NCBI RefSeq assembly: GCF_010669225.1 | Contig: NZ_CP048627.1 | Coordinates: 1,811,292 to 1,875,291, forward strand | Source of the DNA: Megamonas funiformis | Lineage (GTDB): Bacteria > Bacillota > Negativicutes > Selenomonadales > Selenomonadaceae | Direction of reading: 5' to 3' | Length of the DNA stretch: 64,000 nucleotides | In this document: positions 53,963 through 61,813 of the stretch, piece by piece | Position numbering within the stretch: the first letter of the stretch is position 1 | How the letters are laid out: each line of letters opens with the position of its first letter | The notes under the pieces: generated by a model | What the model was told of the DNA's origin: nothing | Databases searched by the model: none | The model's input: only the letters and a program-made list of their open reading frames with translations | Translations under genes and position numbers: made by a program

Positions 53963-55516
53963 ATGTCAACTTCTGATATTCAAAAAGTACAACAAGCACA
54001 ACTTCATTCTACACTTTGGGACATGGCAAATAATTTGCGTGGTAGTATGGAAGCTTACGAATTCAAATCTTATATTTTAGGATTGATCTTTTATCGCTAT
54101 CTATCTGAAAAAGTAGAAAAAAATGCTCATTTATTATTAAAAGATGATAATATCTCTTTTGAAGATTTCTATGCTGATAATGATGAAGATGTAAGAAACG
54201 ATTTTAGTTCTGATATTGTTGAATCTCTTGGTTACTTTATCGCACCACAATATTTATTTTCTCACTTCACTAAAGTCTTAAAAGAAACAAATAGCTTCGA
54301 TATTGAAGAACTCGACAAAGCTATTTCTGCCATTTCTGAATCATCACTCGGTACACAAAGCCAGCATGATTTTGAAGGTTTATTTGATGATATGGATTTA
54401 AAATCCACCAAACTTGGCAAAGATGTCAAAGAACGTAGCCAAGTAATCGGCAAAGTATTAGCTAGTATAGACAATCTTGATTTAGATTTTGATAATGCTG
54501 AAATTGATGTACTCGGTGATGCATACGAATATTTAATAGGCATGTTCGCCCAGACAGCAGGCAAAAAAGCTGGCGAATTCTATACACCACAACAAGTATC
54601 CAAAATCTTAGCTCGCCTTGTAACTTTAAATAAAGATAAATCATTCTCCGTATACGATCCATGTTGCGGTAGTGGTTCGCTTCTTCTTCGTGTCGGCAAA
54701 GAAACTAAAGTTACTTATTACTACGGACAAGAAAAAACTGCAACTACCTATAACCTTGCTCGCATGAATATGCTTTTACACAATATTCAATATCAACATT
54801 TTGAAATAGCAAATGGCGATACACTTGAAGAACCTGCTTTCATGGATAAAAAATTCAGTGCAGTCGTAGCCAATCCGCCATATTCTGCCAAATGGTCTGC
54901 TGATAAAAAATTCTTAGAAGACGAACGCTTCAGCCCTTACGGCAAACTTGCACCTTCTAGCAAAGCAGATTTTGCCTTCGTCTGCCATATGTTAAACTCC
55001 TTAGATGAAGACGGCACTATGGCTGTAGTATTGCCACATGGTGTATTATTCCGTGGCTCTGCTGAAGAACAAATCCGCAAAGTAATTATCCGTGATTACA
55101 ACTATCTTGATACAGTCATCGGCTTACCTGCAAACTTATTCTATGGCACAAGTATTCCGACTTGTATCTTAGTCTTCAAGAAAAATCGTCCAAACAAAGA
55201 TATATTATTTATTGATGCTTCCAAAGAATTCGACAAAGGCAAAAATCAAAACCTCATCACAGATGAACATATCCATAAAATCATCGAAACATATAAAAAC
55301 CGCCAAGATGTAGAAAAATATGCTCATGTTGCCACTATCGAAGAAATCGAAGAAAACGACTATAACCTCAATATTCCTCGTTATGTAGATACATTTGAAG
55401 AAGAAGAACCAGTAGACCTACAAGCAGAATTTGCCACATTGACCAAACTCCAAAACGAAAGCCAAAATATTGATGAAGAATTAGATAAATACTTCCATGA
55501 ATTGGGGTTAAAATAA
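53963..55516 (+). CDS. hsdM: Type I restriction enzyme, methylase (M) subunit
   Basis: 517 residues: an N-terminal helical HsdM_N domain (about 10-160), then the N6-adenine methylase domain with GEFYTPQQVSKILARL, the SAM loop YDPCCGSGSLLLRVG and the catalytic NPPYSAKW. AVVLPHGVLFRGSAEEQIR and GLPANLFYGTSIPTCILVFKK follow. It methylates adenine at the site read by HsdS. It has a strong TAGGAGG site and shares one base with hsdS (TAATG). Confidence 0.96.
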   Translation: MSTSDIQKVQQAQLHSTLWDMANNLRGSMEAYEFKSYILGLIFYRYLSEKVEKNAHLLLKDDNISFEDFYADNDEDVRNDFSSDIVESLGYFIAPQYLFSHFTKVLKETNSFDIEELDKAISAISESSLGTQSQHDFEGLFDDMDLKSTKLGKDVKERSQVIGKVLASIDNLDLDFDNAEIDVLGDAYEYLIGMFAQTAGKKAGEFYTPQQVSKILARLVTLNKDKSFSVYDPCCGSGSLLLRVGKETKVTYYYGQEKTATTYNLARMNMLLHNIQYQHFEIANGDTLEEPAFMDKKFSAVVANPPYSAKWSADKKFLEDERFSPYGKLAPSSKADFAFVCHMLNSLDEDGTMAVVLPHGVLFRGSAEEQIRKVIIRDYNYLDTVIGLPANLFYGTSIPTCILVFKKNRPNKDILFIDASKEFDKGKNQNLITDEHIHKIIETYKNRQDVEKYAHVATIEEIEENDYNLNIPRYVDTFEEEEPVDLQAEFATLTKLQNESQNIDEELDKYFHELGLK

Positions 55517-56775
55517 TGAATGTACCAAAATTAAGATTTAAAGAATTCACTGATAAATGGCAAAAAGTTCCATTAAATTTATTTACTAATATATATGGTG
55601 GATATGCTTTTAAAAGTGAAAACTTGTTAAATTATAAAGCTAAATATCAAGTTATAAAAATGGGAAATGTAAATAACAATACTTTAAATTTAGAAAAAAA
55701 TCCTAGATATTTAAATACTATTTCTCAAAAAGAATTACCATATTTATTAGAAAAAAATGATATTATATTAACTTTAACTGGAACGTTTGGAAAAAAAGAT
55801 TTTGGATATTCTTATCAAATAAAAAATGAAACTAATTTACTTTTAAATCAAAGATTAGCTGTTTTTAAAATAACCAATTCAAATTACTCTGCTAATTTTT
55901 TGAAATATATATTATTAAATAATACATTTTTAAACAAATTTTTTAGATTTTCAGTTGGTGGCACTGGTAATCAAGCTAACGTTAGTATTCAAGATATAAA
56001 ATCTTTTAAAATACCTTTTCCTAAATTAGAAGAACAAAATAAAATTGCTAATTTCCTTACTACAGTAGATAAAAAAATAACAAACCTAGAAAATACTATC
56101 ATTAGCCTAGAAAATCAGAAAAAAGGATTGCTACAACAAATCTTTAGCCAAAAACTACGCTTTAAAGATAAAAACGGCAATAATTATCCTAATTGGGAAA
56201 AGAAAAAATTAGGCGATATTGCTACTTTAAAAAATGGTATTTCTAAAAGTAATGAAGCGTTTGGACACGGAAAAAAATTCATTAATTTACAAGACATTTT
56301 TAATAAGTCTTATATTTTTAATGATAATTATTCATTAGTTGATGTAACAGAAAAAGAACTTTCAGAAAATAATTTGTTAAAAGGTGATGTTCTTTTTGTT
56401 CGTTCTTCTGTAAAACGTGAAGGCGTAGGTTTACCTTGTGTAATCATGGAAAATCTGATTGATACCGTTTATTCTGGATTTATTATCAGGTGTAGATTTA
56501 ATATAAATGAAAATATTTATCTTCACTATAAAAAATATTGTTTTCTAGAATTTAGTTTTAGAAAAGCTTTATTGAAAAAAAGTTCTTCTAGTGCTAATAC
56601 TAATATAAATCAAGATAATTTATCCAAACTATATGTTAATTTACCTTGTTTAGAAGAACAAACAAAAATAGCCGATTTCCTTTCAGCATTTGACCGCAAA
56701 CTCGAAAACCAAAAAGCACAACTAGAACACTGGAAACAAATAAAAAAAGGACTATTACAACAAATGTTCGTATAG
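55516..56775 (+). CDS. hsdS: Type I restriction enzyme, specificity (S) subunit
   Basis: 419 residues with two target-recognition domains (about 15-165 and 220-375). Each is followed by a helical spacer: FLTTVDKKITNLENTIISL with KKGLLQQIF, and FLSAFDRKLENQKAQLEHW with KKGLLQQMF. The TRDs are more AT-rich than hsdM, as expected for exchangeable parts. Only one hsdS is present and no recombinase, so I see no shufflon. The site cannot be predicted. Confidence 0.94.
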   Translation: MNVPKLRFKEFTDKWQKVPLNLFTNIYGGYAFKSENLLNYKAKYQVIKMGNVNNNTLNLEKNPRYLNTISQKELPYLLEKNDIILTLTGTFGKKDFGYSYQIKNETNLLLNQRLAVFKITNSNYSANFLKYILLNNTFLNKFFRFSVGGTGNQANVSIQDIKSFKIPFPKLEEQNKIANFLTTVDKKITNLENTIISLENQKKGLLQQIFSQKLRFKDKNGNNYPNWEKKKLGDIATLKNGISKSNEAFGHGKKFINLQDIFNKSYIFNDNYSLVDVTEKELSENNLLKGDVLFVRSSVKREGVGLPCVIMENLIDTVYSGFIIRCRFNINENIYLHYKKYCFLEFSFRKALLKKSSSSANTNINQDNLSKLYVNLPCLEEQTKIADFLSAFDRKLENQKAQLEHWKQIKKGLLQQMFV

Positions 56776-56781
56776 TCCGCT

Positions 56782-56989
56782 TACTTTTCTTTCATGAGCA
56801 AGAAAAGTAACAAAAGAACTCTACCTCCCGATACCAATTTTTCTTTGTCAATTATAAAACCATGACTATAACGCTCTAAACTCGCTTCGCTCAAACAGTA
56901 GAGCTAAATTCATAGTCATGGTTTTATCCTTGCCAATAGCCTACGGCTACCGCAAAATTTGCTAACGTGAGGAATATTTGGTTATTATT
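56782..56989. repeat. Repeat module C, copy 3
   Basis: Starts seven bases after the hsdS stop. Perfect arms ATAAAACCATGACTAT (56854-56869) and ATAGTCATGGTTTTAT (56912-56927); nearly identical to copy 1 in the same orientation. It may double as the hsdMS terminator (first stem TACTTTTCTT/AAGAAAAGTA). Confidence 0.9.
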
Positions 56990-57002
56990 TTATTTATCGT
57001 TT

Positions 57003-57168
57003 TTTCGCATTTTAAAATTTTAATGGTAACGCTAGTTATTGAAAATCTTTAATAATACCAAACTTTTTCCCACATTTTAGCATCTTTTTACGGTAGCTAT
57101 CAGCAAAGTAAAAAGTGCGTGAGCGGGTGATTTCTTTGGTTCGTTTCTTTATCATTAAAGAAATGAAC
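57003..57168. repeat. Repeat module A, copy 2
   Basis: Near-identical to copy 1 after lysR, except that CCCGC has become CCCAC (outer stem weakened) and the end hairpin is TTTCTTTA-tcat-TAAAGAAA (57144-57163). Confidence 0.85.
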
Positions 57169-57246
57169 AACTATATTATTATTATTGCATTTTCTCTTTT
57201 TCCCTTTCATAATTATAATTAATAAGACTTCTACGAGGTAATAATT

Positions 57247-58206
57247 ATGGACGGACAAAATATTTTTTATCATTATACATCAATCAATTCACTTTATAAT
57301 ATCATCATGAGTCGTGAGCTTTGGCTGACCAATCTAAAATCTTCTAATGATAAATCAGAGAGATATTATACTGTAAATCATATGCTCAAAGATATGGACG
57401 AAATTATAAATAATTCTACTGATGATAATTTCAAGCAATATCTATCATTATTGAAAAAAAGTTTTGAAACCCATATGCCTGACTTAAAAAATTATCTCAA
57501 AAAAAGTGATGGTTATTCGCTAAGTTTAACCGATAAAAAAGATAATCTCTCACATTGGGAAAGATATGCTTCTAGTTATAGTGGTGTTTGTATCGGTATC
57601 AACATGGATAAACTCAATGTAAATTTCAAAGATTATTCCCATTTTTCCATAACAGAACTAGAAAAAATTCTCTATAGTGATGCTGAAATCTTAGATAAAT
57701 TATCCCATATCTGTGCTTGTTTTTACGATTTATTTGAAGAACAAATCCGCAATTATAATGACCCTTTTCAAAAATATATCGAACAATATGGCTTTATCGT
57801 TTTAGTCATTGCCTATAATAAAGTCATGAACTTTGCTAAAAATAATTATTTTGCTGATGAACATGAATTTCGTCTGCTTTTTTATCCTAAAACTCTATCT
57901 ATGAAAAAAGATTTTTTGAGCATGAGCCGTAATATTATCTTACCTGCTACGCTCAAACCTTTGCATGACAAATTCCATTCACTATTGCGAATGTCTTCCA
58001 TTGAACAGACGCATTTTTCTTTATTTAAAAACGAAATCCGCAGTTATCATAAATTATGTTTAGCTGATATTTGGGATAGTGAACTAATTCCTGAAATCAC
58101 TCTCGGTGCTATGTGTAGACAAAATAAACAAGAATTAAGCCATTTTCTCAAGGCTAATGGCTTGAAAAAAACAAAGATAACTATTTCTAAAATTCCTATT
58201 AGATGA
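57247..58206 (+). CDS. DUF2971-like protein
   Basis: 319 residues, DUF2971-like by its N-terminal FYHYTSINSLYNIIMSRELW followed by LTNLKSSNDKSE, and by the C-terminal DEHEFRLLFYP. No function is established for the family. A His-Tyr at the start of a strand, a later Ser/Tyr-rich part and a Glu motif recall the H-Y-E layout of ADP-ribosyltransferase folds, but this is inference. The macro-domain gene follows after 33 bases with no terminator between, so the two probably form one operon. It directly follows the hsd repeats. Confidence 0.65.
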   Translation: MDGQNIFYHYTSINSLYNIIMSRELWLTNLKSSNDKSERYYTVNHMLKDMDEIINNSTDDNFKQYLSLLKKSFETHMPDLKNYLKKSDGYSLSLTDKKDNLSHWERYASSYSGVCIGINMDKLNVNFKDYSHFSITELEKILYSDAEILDKLSHICACFYDLFEEQIRNYNDPFQKYIEQYGFIVLVIAYNKVMNFAKNNYFADEHEFRLLFYPKTLSMKKDFLSMSRNIILPATLKPLHDKFHSLLRMSSIEQTHFSLFKNEIRSYHKLCLADIWDSELIPEITLGAMCRQNKQELSHFLKANGLKKTKITISKIPIR

Positions 58207-58239
58207 TTTAACTAATTAATTTTTATAGAAGGTGTTAAT

Positions 58240-58740
58240 ATGATTTCTATTGATTTAGGTGATATTACTATTCTTGATTGTGATGCAATCGTCAATGCTG
58301 CGAATAAAACGCTTCTCGGCGGTGGTGGAGTCGACGGTGCTATTCATCGCCGTGCAGGTCGTGAGCTTTTAGCAGAATGTCGCACTCTCGGTGGCTGTGA
58401 AACTGGCGAAGCTAAAATCACTAAGGGCTATAATTTAAAAGCAAAATATGTAATTCATACAGTAGGGCCAATTTGTTCTACTCAAAAAAATCAAGCTTCG
58501 CTACTTGCCAATTGCTATAAAAATTCTTTAGATTTAGCTTTGAAACACGATATTCACAGTATCGCTTTTCCTGCTATCTCCACTGGTGTATATCATTATC
58601 CACTAGAAGAAGCGACAAAAATTGCTATCTCTACAGTCAAAACATGGCTAGATATGCATAAAGATTATAAACTTGATATTATTTTCTCTTGTTTTGATGA
58701 AAAAACTTATAATATGTATCAACGATATCTTGAAGCTTAA
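58240..58740 (+). CDS. Macro-domain protein (O-acetyl-ADP-ribose deacetylase / ADP-ribosyl hydrolase type)
   Basis: A 166-residue macro domain of the MacroD/YmdB type: DAIVNAANKTLLGGGGVDGA (ADP-ribose loop 1), VIHTVGPI, and AFPAISTGVYHYPLEEA (loop 2). Family members remove ADP-ribose from proteins or nucleic acids, or deacetylate O-acetyl-ADP-ribose. Housekeeping copies exist, but this one sits with an uncharacterised DUF2971-like gene in a defence-rich segment. Confidence 0.9.
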   Translation: MISIDLGDITILDCDAIVNAANKTLLGGGGVDGAIHRRAGRELLAECRTLGGCETGEAKITKGYNLKAKYVIHTVGPICSTQKNQASLLANCYKNSLDLALKHDIHSIAFPAISTGVYHYPLEEATKIAISTVKTWLDMHKDYKLDIIFSCFDEKTYNMYQRYLEA

Positions 58741-58780
58741 AACTACATTTTCATATCATATTTTATTAAAATTTTGCTAG

Positions 58781-58815
58781 GAATTAGTATTTTGCTAATT
58801 TCTTTTTTATTTTTC
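58781..58815 (+). terminator. Terminator after the macro-domain gene
   Basis: AATTAG (58782-58787), loop tattttg, CTAATT (58795-58800), then TCTTTTTTATTTTT. The stem is short but the U-tract is long. Confidence 0.55.
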
Positions 58816-59030
58816 ACCTAAATTTTATTGCTAGTCTTAAAATCTAGTGATAAACTATTCTTTGTATTTTTTATTAGCTTTATCATATTTATGAAGTTTA
58901 TAAAAAATTTATCACTTATATTTTATTTATAAAGGAGGTATTTTATCATCTAAGAAAAATTATAGCTATTACATATTTTTTAATCGTTTTTCACTTAACA
59001 ATTTAATATTTAACTAAAGGAGAATTACTG

Positions 59031-60698
59031 TTGATTGCATTAAAAGAAGCTTATAACGCTGGTTTATTCAAATCTGAACATTTAGGAAAAAATATCTCCG
59101 CAGGTATCGTAGTCGGTATCGTGGCTATGCCTCTTGCTATGGCATTTGCTATCGCTAGTGGCGTATCTCCTGCACAAGGTATTTATACTGCTATTATTTC
59201 CGCATTTTTCGTTTCTATCTTTGGTGGCTCTCGTGTACAGATTGCAGGCCCTACAGGTGCATTTATCGTTTTACTCAGTGGCATTTTGATACAATATGGT
59301 CTAGCAGGCCTACAAATCGCCACTATCATGGCTGGTATTATTTTAGTTTTAATGTCTATCGCCAAACTCGGTGATGTCATTCGCTTTATTCCTGCTCCTG
59401 TTATCGTTGGCTTCACTGCTGGTATCGGTGTTACTATTTGGGTTGGTCAATGGCAATCCTTCTTTGGTTTCCCGCCAATTGCTCACGCTGAAATGTTCCA
59501 TGAAAAACTTTATTTGATGATTTTATCTTTACCACAAAGTCATATGCCTACACTCATGATTAGTTTAATCAGCCTTGCTATTATCCTAATCATGCCAAAA
59601 ATTCCACTTGCTAAAAAACTCCCAGCACCACTTTGGGCAATGGTTGTCGCTACTTGTATCCAATCTTATTATCAATTCCCTGGGGTTGCTACTATCGGCA
59701 CTGCTTTTGGTGGTATTCCTCAAGGCTTACCAAGTCTTACACTTCCTGAAATATCTATTTCTGATGTATTTGCTTTGATTGGCCCAGCTTTTACTATTGC
59801 CATGCTCGGTGCTATTGAATCATTATTATCTGCCGTTGTTGCTGATGGTATGACAGGTCATCAACACAATTCTAACCAAGAATTATTCGGTCAAGGTCTT
59901 GCTAATATCGTTTGTCCTCTCTTTGGTGGTATCGCTGCTACTGGTGCTATCGCTCGTACTGCTACAAATATTCGTCAAGGTGGTACAAATCCACTTGCAG
60001 GCTTAGTTCACTGCGTATTTTTAGTATTAGTATTATTCTTCTTAGCTCCACTTGCTGCTAATATTCCACTTGCCTCTATGGCTGCGATTTTATTCGTCGT
60101 ATCCTACAATATGAGTGATGTACCGAATTTTATTCGCCTTATCCGTGTTGCCCCTCGTGCAGACTCCCTTATTTTGCTCATCACATTCTTTTTGACTATC
60201 TTCACTGATTTAGTAGTTGCTGTAAACGTTGGTGTCGTACTTGCTATTTTACAGTTCATGCGTAAAATGGTATTTTCTGTTGATGTTCACGCTATCCACC
60301 ATACAGAAATTGAACCACAGTTCCAAAAAGAATTAGAACATCACCCTGAAATGCTCGTTTATACTATCGAAGGGCCACTCTTTTTCGGTGCTGTAAGTGC
60401 CTTTGAACGTTCCCTTGCCCATATCGATAAAGATCCAAAATCTTTAATTTTACGCTTTGAAAGCGTGCCATTCGTAGATTTAAGTGGTCTTAAAATGCTC
60501 AATGAAATCGTTAAACATCTTCAAAAACGTGGCATTGAAGTATATCTTTGCGAAGCTAATCCACAAGTTCGCCGTCATATGTATCGTGCTGGATTATTCC
60601 GTACATTAGGTAGAAAACACCTCTGGCGTAAATTCTCTACAGCTCTTGAAAAATGTGAAGCTGATTTAGCCGAAAAAAATAAACACAAAGAAAAATAA
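59031..60698 (+). CDS. SulP family anion transporter with STAS domain
   Basis: 555 residues: a membrane domain of about 12-14 segments (12-405) and a C-terminal cytoplasmic STAS domain (about 435-545, FESVPFVDLSGLKML). SulP signatures include GIVAMPLAMAFAIASGVSPA, SRVQIAGPTGAFIVL and GGIAATGAIARTATNIRQGG. Members carry sulfate, bicarbonate or dicarboxylates; the substrate is unknown here. The start is TTG with AAAGGAG upstream. Codon use is strongly optimised, unlike the flanking defence genes, so it may be an old resident of the locus. Confidence 0.92.
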   Translation: MIALKEAYNAGLFKSEHLGKNISAGIVVGIVAMPLAMAFAIASGVSPAQGIYTAIISAFFVSIFGGSRVQIAGPTGAFIVLLSGILIQYGLAGLQIATIMAGIILVLMSIAKLGDVIRFIPAPVIVGFTAGIGVTIWVGQWQSFFGFPPIAHAEMFHEKLYLMILSLPQSHMPTLMISLISLAIILIMPKIPLAKKLPAPLWAMVVATCIQSYYQFPGVATIGTAFGGIPQGLPSLTLPEISISDVFALIGPAFTIAMLGAIESLLSAVVADGMTGHQHNSNQELFGQGLANIVCPLFGGIAATGAIARTATNIRQGGTNPLAGLVHCVFLVLVLFFLAPLAANIPLASMAAILFVVSYNMSDVPNFIRLIRVAPRADSLILLITFFLTIFTDLVVAVNVGVVLAILQFMRKMVFSVDVHAIHHTEIEPQFQKELEHHPEMLVYTIEGPLFFGAVSAFERSLAHIDKDPKSLILRFESVPFVDLSGLKMLNEIVKHLQKRGIEVYLCEANPQVRRHMYRAGLFRTLGRKHLWRKFSTALEKCEADLAEKNKHKEK

Positions 60699-60704
60699 TA
60701 TTAT

Positions 60705-60746
60705 AAAAAGCTCTATAGATTTTTATTCTATAGAGCTTTTTTATCT
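60705..60746. terminator. Bidirectional terminator between sulP and mcrC
   Basis: AAAAAGCTCTATAGA (60705-60719) pairs with TCTATAGAGCTTTTT (60727-60741) for the convergent genes; it overlaps the end of mcrC. Confidence 0.9.
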
Positions 60747-61813
60747 TTAATTAAATTAACAATATCATCTAACTGTGCTTTTATCCTTGCAAAATCTTGA
60801 TTTAAATTTAAAGTTTGTACATAAAATTCATTTCCAGCCATCATATATTTGTGTCTTATTTCCCCATCTTTGACAGTTTGAGCATACAATAATAATCCTT
60901 TTACATTACCTGTATTTATCTTATCTTTATTTTTTACATACGTAAAAATTTGATACAAATTATCTGAATGATGTTTTAAATGGCTATTTTGATATCTACT
61001 ATGTTTTACTAAACTATATTGATAAAATTTAGTGTCAATAATCAATATTTTATTTGCATATGTCAACGTAATATCTGTTCTCATCCTAGGCAAAAAAGCT
61101 AATGCTTCATCATCACTATTCATACTATTTACGTTCCATCTAATAACCGCTGATTTTGCCTTCAATTCTGGATAATGCTTTTTATAATAATTAAGCACAA
61201 ATTTTTCATATAAATTAGCCATATTTATATCATCAATAAAATTCCATAAATAATTATCGCCTTGTTTATCGCTTAATATATGTCTATCATATATCAAATA
61301 ACAAATATTCATCAATAACTCATAAGACATATTATTTCTATGATAATAATTTTTTAATTGTTTCCATTTTATATTTACTAAATCTATATATTCTACCTTA
61401 GAAAAATACCGTAAATATTTTTTTATGATAATCTTATATTCTTCTTTGATTTTCGTATCTTTTAATAAAAGTATCATTGTTGCTTTTATAATTCTATTAA
61501 AAATATTATCATAACTAAGTTCATCAAATTGACAATAAATTTGTTTTTTCCCTGTATTTAATAGATTTAATGTTTTCTGTAATACAATTTTTCCTCGTAC
61601 TACAAGCAATAAATCTTCTTTTTCTTGATAATCAGTATATAATCCCTTTTTTAATTGATAATTAACGCCTTTTATTAAAATGCTTGTCAACAAATCTTCT
61701 ATATCCTCAAAATTCTCTACGGCTAAACAAGCATATTGTTTTTTATTCAAATCACAATAGACATAAGCAAGCATATAATATATGTTTTTAATCAAAATGT
61801 TATTTTGTTTCAT
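60728..61813 (-). CDS. mcrC: McrC-like nuclease subunit of a type IV restriction system
   Basis: 361 residues. The N-terminal part binds McrB rings. The C-terminal PD-(D/E)xK nuclease is seen as LPRMRTDITLTY then ILIIDTKFYQ (D...D-x-K), with LYQIFTYVKN after it, as in McrC/LlaJI-type proteins. I place the start at ATG 61813 inside the end of mcrB (14-base overlap, GATAATGAAACAAAATAA). The gene is very AT-rich. Confidence 0.88.
   Translation of the reverse strand: MKQNNILIKNIYYMLAYVYCDLNKKQYACLAVENFEDIEDLLTSILIKGVNYQLKKGLYTDYQEKEDLLLVVRGKIVLQKTLNLLNTGKKQIYCQFDELSYDNIFNRIIKATMILLLKDTKIKEEYKIIIKKYLRYFSKVEYIDLVNIKWKQLKNYYHRNNMSYELLMNICYLIYDRHILSDKQGDNYLWNFIDDINMANLYEKFVLNYYKKHYPELKAKSAVIRWNVNSMNSDDEALAFLPRMRTDITLTYANKILIIDTKFYQYSLVKHSRYQNSHLKHHSDNLYQIFTYVKNKDKINTGNVKGLLLYAQTVKDGEIRHKYMMAGNEFYVQTLNLNQDFARIKAQLDDIVNLIKDKKAL

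Larger units (their letters stand above)
56776..57246. other. 471-base gene-free stretch after hsdS
   Basis: Filled by module C copy 3 and module A copy 2, then an AT-rich tail with the DUF2971 gene's ribosome binding site (ACGAGGT). No ORF. No clear promoter apart from weak TATAAT-like boxes near 57215. Confidence 0.6.

Noticed and set aside
55516-56775. Shufflon or phase-variable hsdS
   Set aside because: Only one hsdS, no partial copies in inverted orientation and no recombinase; the repeats lie outside the gene.
49333-56989. Repeats around hsdRMS as a CRISPR array
   Set aside because: Units are about 200 bases, few, separated by genes, and not interleaved with unique spacers of equal length; no cas genes nearby.
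49150-57168. Repeats as insertion sequences
   Set aside because: No transposase frame, no clear target-site duplications, and the modules are too short and non-coding. A MITE-like origin remains possible but is not shown.
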